This document shows, in pieces, positions 17,784-25,897 of a DNA stretch of 32,892 bases (position 1 is its first letter; each line of letters opens with the position of its first letter). This DNA is from an uncultured Pseudomonadota bacterium (GTDB lineage Bacteria; Pseudomonadota; Gammaproteobacteria; Methylococcales; Methylomonadaceae). Made by a program: the position numbers and the translations under genes. Location of the stretch: contig CAILJB010000032.1 in assembly GCA_903834465.1 (NCBI GenBank), positions 1 through 32,892 on the forward strand, given 5' to 3'. The notes beneath the pieces are model-generated. The model was not told where the DNA came from and made no database searches. It saw nothing but the letters and a program-made list of their open reading frames with translations.

Positions 17784-19595
17784 ATGGCAACTTCTACAAC
17801 CCAAACTATCACGCCGACAACTTTTCAAACGCAAACGGTTTTTCCTTTAGGGATTCAGCCTTATTCGATAAGTGTTGGGGATTTTAACAACGATGGCAAT
17901 GCCGATTTAGTTGCTGTCAACATAGGTTACAATAACATTTCGGTGTTATTGGGTGATGGAAAAGGTGGTTTTGCTGCACAAACTGCATTTCCTGTCGGTG
18001 CATTACCTCACGCTGTTAGCATTGGTGATTTTAACCACGATGGCAACGCCGATTTAGTCGTTGCAAATATGGGCAATAACACCATATCGGTATTATTAGG
18101 AGATGGCAAAGGCAGTTTTGGTGCAGAAACCGCGTTTCTCGTAGGTGCATTACCTATCGCTACTTGCATTGGCGATTTCAACGGTGATGGCAATCCGGAT
18201 TTAGCTATCGCCAACTGGACAGGTAATAATGTCTCTGTATTATTGGGCGATGGCAAAGGCGGCTTTAGCTCGCAAACGTTATTCCCTGTTGGTACACAGC
18301 CGCATTCTATCGTTGTTGGCGATTTCAATGGCGATGGCAAAATGGATATAGCCACCGCGAATGCAGGTAGCAACAATGTTTCAATATTATTGGGTGATGG
18401 TAAAGGCAGTTTTGCAACGCAAACCACCTTTGCAGTCGGTACTAAACCAGCCTCTATCAGTATTGGCGATTTTAATGGCGATGGCAAAACGGATTTAGTC
18501 ACTGCAAATGTGGATAGCAACAACGTTTCGATATTGTTAGGTAATGGATTAGGCGGTTTTGCACCGCAAACTACCTTTGCCGTCGATCCTAATACTATAG
18601 GCTCTCTAGGTGATCAACCTGCTTCTGTTAACGTCGCAGATTTTAATGGTGATGGGAATGCCGATTTAATTACTGCAAACTGGAATACGAACAATGTTTC
18701 GGTATTACTGGGCGACGGACAGGGTAATTTTGGTACGCAAAGTGTCTATGCCGTTGGTGCGACATCTTATGCTGTTAGCAGTGGAGATTTCAATAATGAT
18801 GGTAAAATTGATCTAGTCGCGTCAAATTGGGCGGGTAGCAACGTTTCTGTTTTGCTAAATTCAACAGTTATTCCTAATATTACACCTACCGGCAATGTAA
18901 TCATTAGCGGAACGCCTCAACAAAACCAAACTCTCACCGCGAGTAATACCCTTGCAGATGCAAATGGATTGGGGGTAATAAGTTATCAATGGTTAGAGAA
19001 TGGAGCAATCATTAGCGGTGCAACTAAATCAACTTACACGTTAACCGCTGCGGATGTAGATAAAACAATCAGCGTTCAAGCCAACTATATCGATTTACAA
19101 AAATTCGCTGAAAGCGTCACGAGTGCATCAACATCCCCTGTCATCAGCACCGAACCTACCAATGGAAACGACCTCCTTATAGGAAGCAATGGAAACGACC
19201 ACATAAACGGTTTGGGTGGTAACGACACGTTAATTGGCGGTTTAGGGGCAGATACATTAACAGGTAGTTCAGGCGCGGATGTTTTTAAATTCAATAGTGC
19301 TGCTGATTCAGGCATTACGACAAAAACGCGCGATGTAATTACCGATTTCTCACACAGTCAAGGCGATAAAATTGACTTGTCCGCAATTGACGCAAATACG
19401 AAGCTCGCAGGCGACCAAGCCTTTACGTTTATCGGTAATAATAAACCGTTCAGTAGCAGCGATGCCAGCGCACAACTGCGTTTTGATAGCACCAATCATA
19501 TTCTTTATGCCAGCACTAATGCCGACAGTACCCCTGAGTTTTCAATCCAACTTAATGGCGTAACGAGCCTTACTCAAGCAGATTTTATTTTGTGA
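17784..19595 (+). CDS. Secreted FG-GAP/RTX protein (predicted type I secretion substrate)
   Basis: 603 residues without a signal peptide. Seven FG-GAP/VCBS-like repeats (residues about 30-358) start with GDFN-type motifs at 32, 81, 130, 179, 228, 285 and 334. The period is exactly 49 residues, except for an eight-residue insertion in repeat five. Each has a calcium loop D-x-N-x-D-G-x-x-D, so a seven-bladed integrin-like propeller is expected. An Ig-like module with YQWLENG follows (about 370-435). RTX nonapeptides (GNDLLIGSN type, 461-497) and a serralysin-like C-terminal domain ending ADFIL complete it. These indicate C-terminal export by a type I system, not encoded here. Probable adhesin or extracellular matrix protein; no catalytic domain seen. 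AGGA is somewhat far (12 bases) from the ATG. Confidence 0.85.
   Translation: MATSTTQTITPTTFQTQTVFPLGIQPYSISVGDFNNDGNADLVAVNIGYNNISVLLGDGKGGFAAQTAFPVGALPHAVSIGDFNHDGNADLVVANMGNNTISVLLGDGKGSFGAETAFLVGALPIATCIGDFNGDGNPDLAIANWTGNNVSVLLGDGKGGFSSQTLFPVGTQPHSIVVGDFNGDGKMDIATANAGSNNVSILLGDGKGSFATQTTFAVGTKPASISIGDFNGDGKTDLVTANVDSNNVSILLGNGLGGFAPQTTFAVDPNTIGSLGDQPASVNVADFNGDGNADLITANWNTNNVSVLLGDGQGNFGTQSVYAVGATSYAVSSGDFNNDGKIDLVASNWAGSNVSVLLNSTVIPNITPTGNVIISGTPQQNQTLTASNTLADANGLGVISYQWLENGAIISGATKSTYTLTAADVDKTISVQANYIDLQKFAESVTSASTSPVISTEPTNGNDLLIGSNGNDHINGLGGNDTLIGGLGADTLTGSSGADVFKFNSAADSGITTKTRDVITDFSHSQGDKIDLSAIDANTKLAGDQAFTFIGNNKPFSSSDASAQLRFDSTNHILYASTNADSTPEFSIQLNGVTSLTQADFIL
17877..18857 (+). 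repeat. Seven tandem 147-bp coding repeats
   Basis: DNA encoding the FG-GAP repeats. Unit length is 147 bases except one of 171. Conserved cores read GATTTTAAC-GATGGC and GTATTATTGGGTGATGG with scattered synonymous changes, pointing to old duplication under selection rather than recent copying. The regular complement strand also yields a long spurious antisense open frame. Confidence 0.8.
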
Positions 19596-19600
19596 TTACA

Positions 19601-20560
19601 ATGAACAAAAAAATTCTAATTCTCGCCTTACTTACTTCAATCGGCGCAACTCACGCTGAAACCGTGTTTGTAACCTTAGAAAAAGACAACGCGCTAGCTA
19701 TTATGAATCCGGTTGATGGTACGTTACTTAAAACCGTTCCCGTTGGTAAACGTCCGCGCGGCATTGCACTCAGTCCGGATAATAAATGGCTTTACATCGC
19801 TACTAGCGATGACAACACGATTAAAATTTTTGACGCACAAACATTGAAAGAAACGGGGCATTTGCCTTCTGGCGAAGATCCCGAAACGTTTGCCATTAGT
19901 TCAACTGGCGACAAAATGTACGTTTCTAATGAAGACGATAGTTTGGTTACAGTCATAGATTTGGCGAAAAAGAAAGTCATTAAACAAATCAAAGTGGGCG
20001 TTGAGCCAGAAGGTATTTGCGTCAGCCCTGATAATCAATGGCTTATCAGCGCATCTGAAACTACAAATATGGTGCATTGGATTGATACCAAAACGCAGAC
20101 CATTGTTGATAATACACTCGTCGATGCGCGTCCCCGTTTTGTCACGTTTACCGCTGACAGTTCACAATTATGGGTTACGTCTGAAATGGCAGGCTCACTC
20201 ATGGTTTTAGATTCAAAAACGAAACAACCCATTAAAACTATCACTTTCAATATTCAAGGTGTGACCGCTGACAAAATTCAACCTGTTGGTATTGCTATTG
20301 ATAAAACGCGGACTCATGCCTATGTTGCGTTAGGGACGGCAAATCGGGTCGCCGTGATTAACGCACAAACGTTTGAAGTAGAAAAATATTTGCTGGTTGG
20401 TTCACGGGTTTGGAATTTAGCGTTTTCGCCTGATGAAAAACATCTCTATACCGCCAATGGCGTGAGTAATGACGTGTCAATTATAGATTTAGAATCGCAA
20501 ACGGTAACGAAATCTGTCGGCGTGGGAACGTATCCGTGGGGCGTGGCGGTGAAACCATGA
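19601..20560 (+). CDS. YVTN-family beta-propeller protein of the PQQ-associated locus
   Basis: 319 residues with signal peptide (1-20, cleavage after THA). The rest is about seven repeats of roughly 42 residues with the pattern PVGKRPRGIALSPDNKWLYIA...IKIFDAQT, the YVTN/NHL-like propeller signature. Recognised as the PQQ-dependent-catabolism-associated propeller (TIGR03866-type, from memory). Periplasmic, role unknown. The ATG at 19601 gives a proper signal peptide. An in-frame GTG at 19592 overlaps the stop of the RTX gene, so the two messages are joined. The stop overlaps the ATG of the ATPase gene (ATGA). Confidence 0.85.
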   Translation: MNKKILILALLTSIGATHAETVFVTLEKDNALAIMNPVDGTLLKTVPVGKRPRGIALSPDNKWLYIATSDDNTIKIFDAQTLKETGHLPSGEDPETFAISSTGDKMYVSNEDDSLVTVIDLAKKKVIKQIKVGVEPEGICVSPDNQWLISASETTNMVHWIDTKTQTIVDNTLVDARPRFVTFTADSSQLWVTSEMAGSLMVLDSKTKQPIKTITFNIQGVTADKIQPVGIAIDKTRTHAYVALGTANRVAVINAQTFEVEKYLLVGSRVWNLAFSPDEKHLYTANGVSNDVSIIDLESQTVTKSVGVGTYPWGVAVKP

Positions 20561-21306
20561 GCGCGACGGCTTTAAGCGTTCAAGATTTGACCTTTTCTTA
20601 CGGACAAAAAAAAGCTCTCGATAACGTTAGTTTTCAAATTTCTGCCGGCGAATGTACCTTGCTGTTGGGTGAAAATGGCGCGGGAAAAAGCACTTTGTTT
20701 TCACTCATCACCCATTTATACGACACGCACAGCGGGCATATTGAGTTGTGCGGATTTGATATTCAAAAACAATCACAGCAAGCCTTGGCGCGTTTGGGTG
20801 TGGTGTTTCAACAAACTACGCTCGATATGGATTTGAGTGTGATACAAAATTTACGTTATCACACTGCGTTGCATGGCATGAGCGGAAAATTAGCCAATCA
20901 ACGTATTCAAGAAGAATTGGAACGTTTACAAATGTACGACCGGCGCAATGAAAAAGTGCGCCAACTCAACGGTGGACATAAACGGCGCGTGGAAATTGCT
21001 CGTGCGTTATTACATAAACCGTCGTTGTTATTGCTCGATGAACCGACGGTGGGTTTAGATATTCCAAGCCGTCAGGGCATTGTGGAATATGTGCATCAAT
21101 TGGTTACCGATAAAAAAATTGCCGTACTGTGGGCAAGTCATTTAATGGATGAGGTTTATGCAAGCGACCATTTGATTGTGTTGCATCGTGGGCAAATTAA
21201 AGCAAATGGTCGGGTGCAGGAGGTTTTACAATTGACGCAAACCGAAAACGTAGCGGCAGCATTTGCAAATTTAACTAAATCCGCGTTCGCACATATTCAT
21301 GGGTAA
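20557..21306 (+). CDS. ABC transporter ATP-binding protein of the PQQ-associated locus
   Basis: 249 residues. Walker A GENGAGKST (38-46), Q-loop VVFQQ, signature LNGGH (137-141; the usual LSGG is changed to LNGG), Walker B LLLLDE (157-162) and H-loop His195 are all visible. It matches the ATPase of the PQQ-dependent alcohol dehydrogenase locus (TIGR03864-type, from memory), which normally works with an ABC-2 type permease. The start at 20557 is fixed by the ATGA overlap with the propeller stop. No permease gene follows: the next gene is convergent and overlaps the last 32 bases. The partner permease must be elsewhere or lost. Confidence 0.9.
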   Translation: MSATALSVQDLTFSYGQKKALDNVSFQISAGECTLLLGENGAGKSTLFSLITHLYDTHSGHIELCGFDIQKQSQQALARLGVVFQQTTLDMDLSVIQNLRYHTALHGMSGKLANQRIQEELERLQMYDRRNEKVRQLNGGHKRRVEIARALLHKPSLLLLDEPTVGLDIPSRQGIVEYVHQLVTDKKIAVLWASHLMDEVYASDHLIVLHRGQIKANGRVQEVLQLTQTENVAAAFANLTKSAFAHIHG

Positions 21307-21481
21307 AATGGCGAATAGGCTTTTGCTCTTTTTGAAATTCTTCATACACATCATGTATTTCTAAAGGCGTGACGTAAGCAAAAGCACCAAAGCCTGTTTG
21401 TCTCATAAATTCATCGCTTAACGCATCGAAAAATTCAGATAACCCTGAGGAATCATTGTGATTTTCTTGTTTTGTTTGCAT
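21275..21481 (-). CDS. Small acidic protein of unknown function (68 aa)
   Basis: 68 residues, soluble, charged and rich in Phe/Tyr/Glu (SEFFDALSDEF, HDVYEEFQKEQ). No recognised family. Support: GGAG eight bases before the ATG at 21481. It overlaps the 3' end of the ABC ATPase gene convergently by 32 bases and could be a recent or inserted gene that displaced the missing permease. Confidence 0.5.
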   Translation of the reverse strand: MQTKQENHNDSSGLSEFFDALSDEFMRQTGFGAFAYVTPLEIHDVYEEFQKEQKPIRHFTHEYVRTRI

Positions 21482-21668
21482 GGGGTCACTCCAAATCTAA
21501 AATTTTCCAAAAGTAACGAATTCTCGTTTGTTGGCAGCGATGATAGGAAAAGTTTATAAACTTGAAAAACGTTATTTTTAGATGCGCTTATCGAAAAAAA
21601 GAATATTAAATACGCCATACTCAACTTCCAAGGCGATGATTTGGCACATATACGCCCAAACTCAAACA

Positions 21669-21709
21669 AAAAAAGCCCCGACCGCATCGCTGCAAATCGG
21701 GGCTTTTTT
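21669..21709. terminator. Bidirectional intrinsic terminator
   Basis: AAAAAAGCCCCGA (21669-21681) pairs with TCGGGGCTTTTTT (21697-21709), 13 pairs, with a 15-base loop. A-run and T-run flank it, so it works on both strands. It ends deaD on the minus strand 13 bases after its stop. Confidence 0.9.
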
Positions 21710-21721
21710 ATTTAAACCAAA

Positions 21722-23587
21722 TTAAAAATCTTTAGGTTCTTTGGCTCTGCGAGACGTTGAACTCAAACGTTTTTTGTTTTTATCGTTTTTGGCTTTAAAG
21801 CTGTCATCGAACTTTGCCGGTTTTTTACCTTCGCCCCGCGAAACGCTGCTGCCATCAAGGGGCGTGATATTTAACAACTGCCCTGCAACGCGTACTTTGC
21901 GTAACTCTTGTAACAATTCTTTTGGCATGCCAGCTGGTAATTCCACAGTGCTATAATTGTCTTCAATACGAATGCGAGCAATATGTTCGCCATCAATTCC
22001 CGTTTCATTTGCAATCGCACCAACAATATTTCCCGGTTTTACGCCGTGTGCATGACCGACATCAATACGGAACGTTTCCATTTCAATATTCGACGCGCCA
22101 AAGTCACGTCTTGGGCGACGTTCACTTGATTCGCCACGACTTGGACGCTCATTTCTATCACGCGAGCCACGTCCTTCTGAACGAGAATCTCTGCGAGCCG
22201 GTCTTTCATCGCGATCACGGTCGCGTTCTGACACTTTTTTAGGCGGTGACATGAGCAACGGTTCGTCGCCTTGTACTAATTTCGCCAACGCTGCGCCAAT
22301 TTCCAACGCCGTCACATTGTGTTCTTGCTGATATTGCTCAATCAATTGACTAAAGAAGCTCAATTCTGCAGCAGCCAACGTATCGGTAATATTTTGTTTG
22401 AAACGCGCAATACGTTTATTGTTGATGATTTCAGTTGAAGGCAATCCCATTTCTTCAACTTTTTGTTTGGTCGCACGTTCAATATTTGCAAGCAATTTAC
22501 GTTCACGCGGTGCGATAAATAAAATAGCATCGCCAGTACGTCCTGCACGACCGGTACGACCGATACGATGCACATACGATTCGGTGTCGTAAGGAATATC
22601 GTAATTCACAACATGCGTAATACGGTCTACGTCCAAACCACGCGCCGCGACATCTGTTGCAATTAAAATGTCCAATTTACCATTTTTCAAATGGCTAATA
22701 GCTCGTTCACGCAACGTTTGCGACATATCGCCGTTAATGGCTGCCGCAGAATAACCACGCGCTTCTAATTTTTCAGCAAGTTCAATCGTTGCGGTTTTTG
22801 TTCGCACGAAAATAATCATGCCGTCAAAGGTTTCGGCTTCTAAAATACGTGTCAACGCATCTAATTTATGCACACCGCTAACGAGCCAATAACGTTGACG
22901 AATATTTTCCGCTGACGCATTGGTAACTTTAATCGTAACGTGTTCAGGTTTGTGCAAATATTTTTCCGTCATTTTACGAATAACGCTCGGCATTGTTGCC
23001 GAGAACAACGCAATCTGACGATTATCTGGCGTTTGTTCTAAAATCCATTCGACATCATCAATAAAGCCCATACGCAACATTTCGTCGGCTTCATCGAGAA
23101 CCAAAAATTTCAAATTTTCAAGTGAGAGCGTGCCTTTACGCATGTGATCCATCACACGACCTGGTGTACCGACAACAACTTGTGCGCCGCGTTTGAGTTG
23201 ACGTAATTGCGTGCCGTAATCTTGACCGCCGTAAATAGGCAAGACATGAAAATCTTTTAAATGTGACGCATAACGTTGGAACGCTTCGGCAACTTGAATA
23301 GCTAATTCGCGCGTTGGAGCTAAGACTAAAACTTGTGGGTCTTTTTGTTTTAAATCAATGCGTGACAAAATTGGAAGCGCGAAGGCTGCGGTTTTACCGG
23401 TGCCGGTTTGCGCTTGACCTAAAACATCTTTGCCATCGAGGATGTAGGGGATTGTTTGTGCTTGAATAGGTGATGGGGTCTCGTAACCAACTTCTTTGAG
23501 GGCTTTAAGCACTGGCTCAATAAGACCTAAATCACGAAATGATAATAAAGGAGATGTATCGTTAGACGAGGATGTATCGTTAGACAT
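21722..23587 (-). CDS. deaD: DEAD-box ATP-dependent RNA helicase
   Basis: 621 residues. Q-motif region YETPSPIQAQTIP (35-47), Walker A AQTGTGKT (59-66), PTRELA (91-96), DEAD at 165-168, SAT (LFSATMP) and HRIGRTGRAG are in order. After the core comes an Arg/Asp/Glu-rich disordered linker (about 450-490), then a DbpA/CsdA-type RNA-binding domain (FRIDVGHAHGVKPGNIVGAI) and a basic tail. This fits DeaD/CsdA, a cold-shock helicase in ribosome assembly and RNA decay. The start ATG has AGG seven bases upstream. A likely leader of about 60 bases precedes it. The first residues contain a tandem duplication (SNDTSS-SNDTSP). Confidence 0.95.
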   Translation of the reverse strand: MSNDTSSSNDTSPLLSFRDLGLIEPVLKALKEVGYETPSPIQAQTIPYILDGKDVLGQAQTGTGKTAAFALPILSRIDLKQKDPQVLVLAPTRELAIQVAEAFQRYASHLKDFHVLPIYGGQDYGTQLRQLKRGAQVVVGTPGRVMDHMRKGTLSLENLKFLVLDEADEMLRMGFIDDVEWILEQTPDNRQIALFSATMPSVIRKMTEKYLHKPEHVTIKVTNASAENIRQRYWLVSGVHKLDALTRILEAETFDGMIIFVRTKTATIELAEKLEARGYSAAAINGDMSQTLRERAISHLKNGKLDILIATDVAARGLDVDRITHVVNYDIPYDTESYVHRIGRTGRAGRTGDAILFIAPRERKLLANIERATKQKVEEMGLPSTEIINNKRIARFKQNITDTLAAAELSFFSQLIEQYQQEHNVTALEIGAALAKLVQGDEPLLMSPPKKVSERDRDRDERPARRDSRSEGRGSRDRNERPSRGESSERRPRRDFGASNIEMETFRIDVGHAHGVKPGNIVGAIANETGIDGEHIARIRIEDNYSTVELPAGMPKELLQELRKVRVAGQLLNITPLDGSSVSRGEGKKPAKFDDSFKAKNDKNKKRLSSTSRRAKEPKDF

Positions 23588-23588
23588 G
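23553..23588 (-). repeat. 18-bp tandem repeat at the 5' end of deaD
   Basis: The 15-base word GATGTATCGTTAGAC occurs at 23553-23567 and again at 23571-23585, period 18. It encodes the doubled SNDTS segment without breaking frame. Likely a slippage duplication. Confidence 0.7.
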
Positions 23589-23653
23589 GTTTACCTGTTG
23601 TAAAATATGGGATGCGCGATTGCGCGGAGAGGGTATTCATTTTTGATGTTTGA

Positions 23654-23659
23654 ATTATA
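23654..23659 (-). promoter_or_regulatory. Candidate -10 box of deaD
   Basis: TATAAT on the minus strand (ATTATA on +), about 67 bases upstream of the deaD ATG. No good -35 at 16-18 bases, so support is limited. A leader of about 60 bases would suit a cold-regulated helicase. Confidence 0.35.
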
Positions 23660-23708
23660 ACGCATTTGTAAGCTATTCTGCTAATTTAGGCATTTTTAAG
23701 AATTTGCT

Positions 23709-23717
23709 TGTTATAAT
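23709..23717 (+). promoter_or_regulatory. Extended -10 promoter of dapA
   Basis: TGTTATAAT (23709-23717) is a perfect extended -10 element (TGN-TATAAT), which can act without a strong -35. The start codon is 43 bases downstream. It faces away from the candidate deaD promoter. Confidence 0.5.
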
Positions 23718-23759
23718 GCTTACCATAAAACTTTTATTTCTAACCCATCGAGAGCTTTC

Positions 23760-24635
23760 ATGATTCAAGGTAGTATTGTCGCATTAGTCACCCCAATGGA
23801 CAGTCAAGGTGCTGTAGACTTCAATAGTTTAGGTGCATTGTGCGAATTTCACATTGAGCAAGGTACAGATTCTTTAGTTGCAGTTGGTACGACGGGCGAA
23901 TCAGCAACATTAAGCGAAAACGAACATTGCCAAGTCATTAAATTTATTGTTGATAAAGTAGCTGGGCGTATTCCTGTCATCGCCGGCACAGGTTCAAATT
24001 CAACCGTCGAAGCCATTAACTTAACCCGTAAAGCAAAAGAATTAGGTGCCGATGCGTGTTTAATCGTTACGCCTTATTACAATAAACCGACACAAGAAGG
24101 GCTATATTTACACCACAAAGCCATTGCCGAAGCAGTAGACATTCCACAAATTTTATACAATGTTCCGGGTCGCACCGCGTGCGATATGTTGCCCGAAACG
24201 GTTGGACGTTTGTCAAAAATCCCTAATATTGTTGGCGTAAAAGAAGCCACTGGCGATTTATCTCGCGTCGCGAAATTGCGCGAATTAACGCGCCCCGATT
24301 TCGCTTTATATACTGGCGATGATGCGACAAGCCGCGAATTTTGTTTATTAGGTGGTAACGGCACAATTACCGTGACCGGTAACGTCGCACCACGTTTAGT
24401 CCATGAAATGATTACCGCTGCCATTAACGGTAATGCGGAACTGTCGGAAGAAATTGACCGTAAAATTACGGGCTTGCACAGCAGTTTGTTCATTCAAGCC
24501 AATCCGATTCCGGTGAAATGGGCAGTGGCTGAAATGGGTTTAATGGGCAACGGTATTCGTCTTCCATTAACGTGGTTGAGCGAAGAATGTTTTGAAACGG
24601 TTCGTGCTGCCATGCGTCAAGCTGGTGTAATTTAA
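23760..24635 (+). CDS. dapA: 4-hydroxy-tetrahydrodipicolinate synthase
   Basis: Cytoplasmic 291-residue aldolase condensing pyruvate with aspartate semialdehyde, first step of the lysine/meso-diaminopimelate branch. Catalytic residues: Lys161 (Schiff base, in [10 protein letters not shown]), Tyr133 (in LYNVPGRT), Thr44-Thr45 (GTTGES). [20 protein letters not shown] is also typical. It uses the product of Asd, encoded at 7645. The start has GAGAG before it and an extended -10 promoter 43 bases up. It is directly followed by bamC, the conserved gammaproteobacterial order. Confidence 0.97.
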   Translation: MIQGSIVALVTPMDSQGAVDFNSLGALCEFHIEQGTDSLVAVGTTGESATLSENEHCQVIKFIVDKVAGRIPVIAGTGSNSTVEAINLTRKAKELGADACLIVTPYYNKPTQEGLYLHHKAIAEAVDIPQILYNVPGRTACDMLPETVGRLSKIPNIVGVKEATGDLSRVAKLRELTRPDFALYTGDDATSREFCLLGGNGTITVTGNVAPRLVHEMITAAINGNAELSEEIDRKITGLHSSLFIQANPIPVKWAVAEMGLMGNGIRLPLTWLSEECFETVRAAMRQAGVI

Positions 24636-25355
24636 ATGATGAATCTAAAACAAATCCACACGCTTCAAAAAAGCGGATTTTTATTAGTGGTTGCTTGTGG
24701 ACTAAACGGTTGCAGTACGCTTCAAAGCTGGTTTCCCGATAAAGAAAAAGATTATCAATTTACCACTGAATTGCCGCCGCTAGTTATTCCACCGGATTTA
24801 GTGCAAAAACCGTCTATCCCCTCACGTTCTGCGCCGCCAGTTATTGCAAAGACCGTTGAACCTGTAACACCTGCAAAATCGGTTACAAAAACAATTGCGC
24901 CTGCAAGTGAATCCACGCCGATAACTCGTCCCGTTCTCACAGACGCAGAAACAGAATTATCACGCAATGAAATTCAAGTCAGCGTCACACACGAAAATGT
25001 ACCAACGTTGAATTTAAACGTACCGTCAGTACGAGCATGGCGAATTGTTGGCAAAGCATTAAGTCGTAGCGGCATTGAAGTTGTCAATCGCAATCAAGAT
25101 AGCGGACAAATTCAAATCCAAGTGGTCGATGCAAAACCCAAATCAGAATCCGAAAAATCATTGTTAGGCGAAACGTTTTCCGTTTTTGATAGTTTTATCA
25201 GTAATGAAAAAAGCTACATTTTGCAATTTCACGAAGCAAACACTAAAACGGCAGTCACTGTTTTAAACACAGAATTACAACCGATTACCGATGGCACAGA
25301 TAACAAATTACTCATGATTTTATTTGAAGCCATTAAAGCCGATTTGAGTAAATAA
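24636..25355 (+). CDS. bamC: Outer membrane assembly lipoprotein BamC (NlpB)
   Basis: 239 residues. Type II signal peptide with lipobox GLNGC (Cys26), then DKEKDYQFTTELPPLVIPPDL, the start typical of BamC, followed by a Pro-rich linker. A helix-grip domain with LNLNVPSVRAWRIVGKALSRSGIEV follows (about 125-240). Part of the BAM complex that inserts beta-barrel proteins into the outer membrane. It seems to have one clear globular domain where E. coli BamC has two, being shorter (239 against about 344). The ATG follows the dapA stop with no gap. The retropepsin-like gene starts two bases after its stop. Confidence 0.88.
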   Translation: MMNLKQIHTLQKSGFLLVVACGLNGCSTLQSWFPDKEKDYQFTTELPPLVIPPDLVQKPSIPSRSAPPVIAKTVEPVTPAKSVTKTIAPASESTPITRPVLTDAETELSRNEIQVSVTHENVPTLNLNVPSVRAWRIVGKALSRSGIEVVNRNQDSGQIQIQVVDAKPKSESEKSLLGETFSVFDSFISNEKSYILQFHEANTKTAVTVLNTELQPITDGTDNKLLMILFEAIKADLSK

Positions 25356-25357
25356 AC

Positions 25358-25888
25358 ATGAAGGCAAAAGCGTGGTGGCTTATTTTTATAATTAGCATTT
25401 TTAGCCACGCTGCCGATGCTGAAATTTATAAATGTTTATCAAATGGTCGTGATGCGACCTATCAAAATTCGCCGTGTAGCGAAAGTAAACAAACGGAAAT
25501 AAAAGTTAATTTGCCCACCCTCGAACGCAAACAAATCACACTTAAACATGTTGATAATGGACATTATCTGATTAACGCCGAGATAAATGGTGTTAAATTT
25601 CCCTTTCTGATTGATACCGGAGCATCCTTTGTTGTATTGACGAAACAACTTGCCGAGAAAGCAAAAATTACTTGTACAGGCATATTCGTCACAATGAATA
25701 CAGCAAACGGAAAAGTTCAGGATTGCGTTGCTTATGTATCAAAACTAACCATCGCGCCCTTTGAATTAAAAAATGTTGAAGTTCATATTGCGTCCAATCT
25801 AGCTACCTTGCCATTACTTGGCATGAGCGTCTTGCAGAAATTCAACATCGAACAACGTAATGGTGAAATGCACCTTTCTGAGCATTAA
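25358..25888 (+). CDS. Periplasmic retropepsin-like aspartic protease with DUF4124-like N-terminus
   Basis: 176 residues: signal peptide (1-21, SHAADA), then a short Cys-containing module (IYKCLSNGRDATYQNSPC, 24-40) as in DUF4124 proteins. From about residue 60 a clan AA aspartic protease domain follows, with the catalytic motif DTGAS (Asp87) and the LLGMSVLQKF segment that closes the fold. This matches the TIGR02281-like bacterial family, which acts as a dimer in the envelope. Substrate unknown. It is coupled to bamC (two-base gap). The DUF4124-plus-protease combination is known in proteobacteria but little studied. Confidence 0.85.
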   Translation: MKAKAWWLIFIISIFSHAADAEIYKCLSNGRDATYQNSPCSESKQTEIKVNLPTLERKQITLKHVDNGHYLINAEINGVKFPFLIDTGASFVVLTKQLAEKAKITCTGIFVTMNTANGKVQDCVAYVSKLTIAPFELKNVEVHIASNLATLPLLGMSVLQKFNIEQRNGEMHLSEH

Positions 25889-25897
25889 GTCTAAATA

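Noticed and set aside
18008-18523. 171-codon open frame antisense to the FG-GAP gene
   Set aside because: It mirrors the repeat structure of the sense gene, giving a low-complexity periodic protein; no ribosome-binding site needed to explain it.
17877-18857. Regularly spaced repeats as a possible CRISPR array
   Set aside because: Period is 147 bases, in one open frame, with synonymous differences and a protein-level motif; it is a coding tandem repeat.
21418-21687. 89-codon minus-strand frame downstream of deaD
   Set aside because: It runs through the terminator hairpin and overlaps the better supported 68-residue gene.
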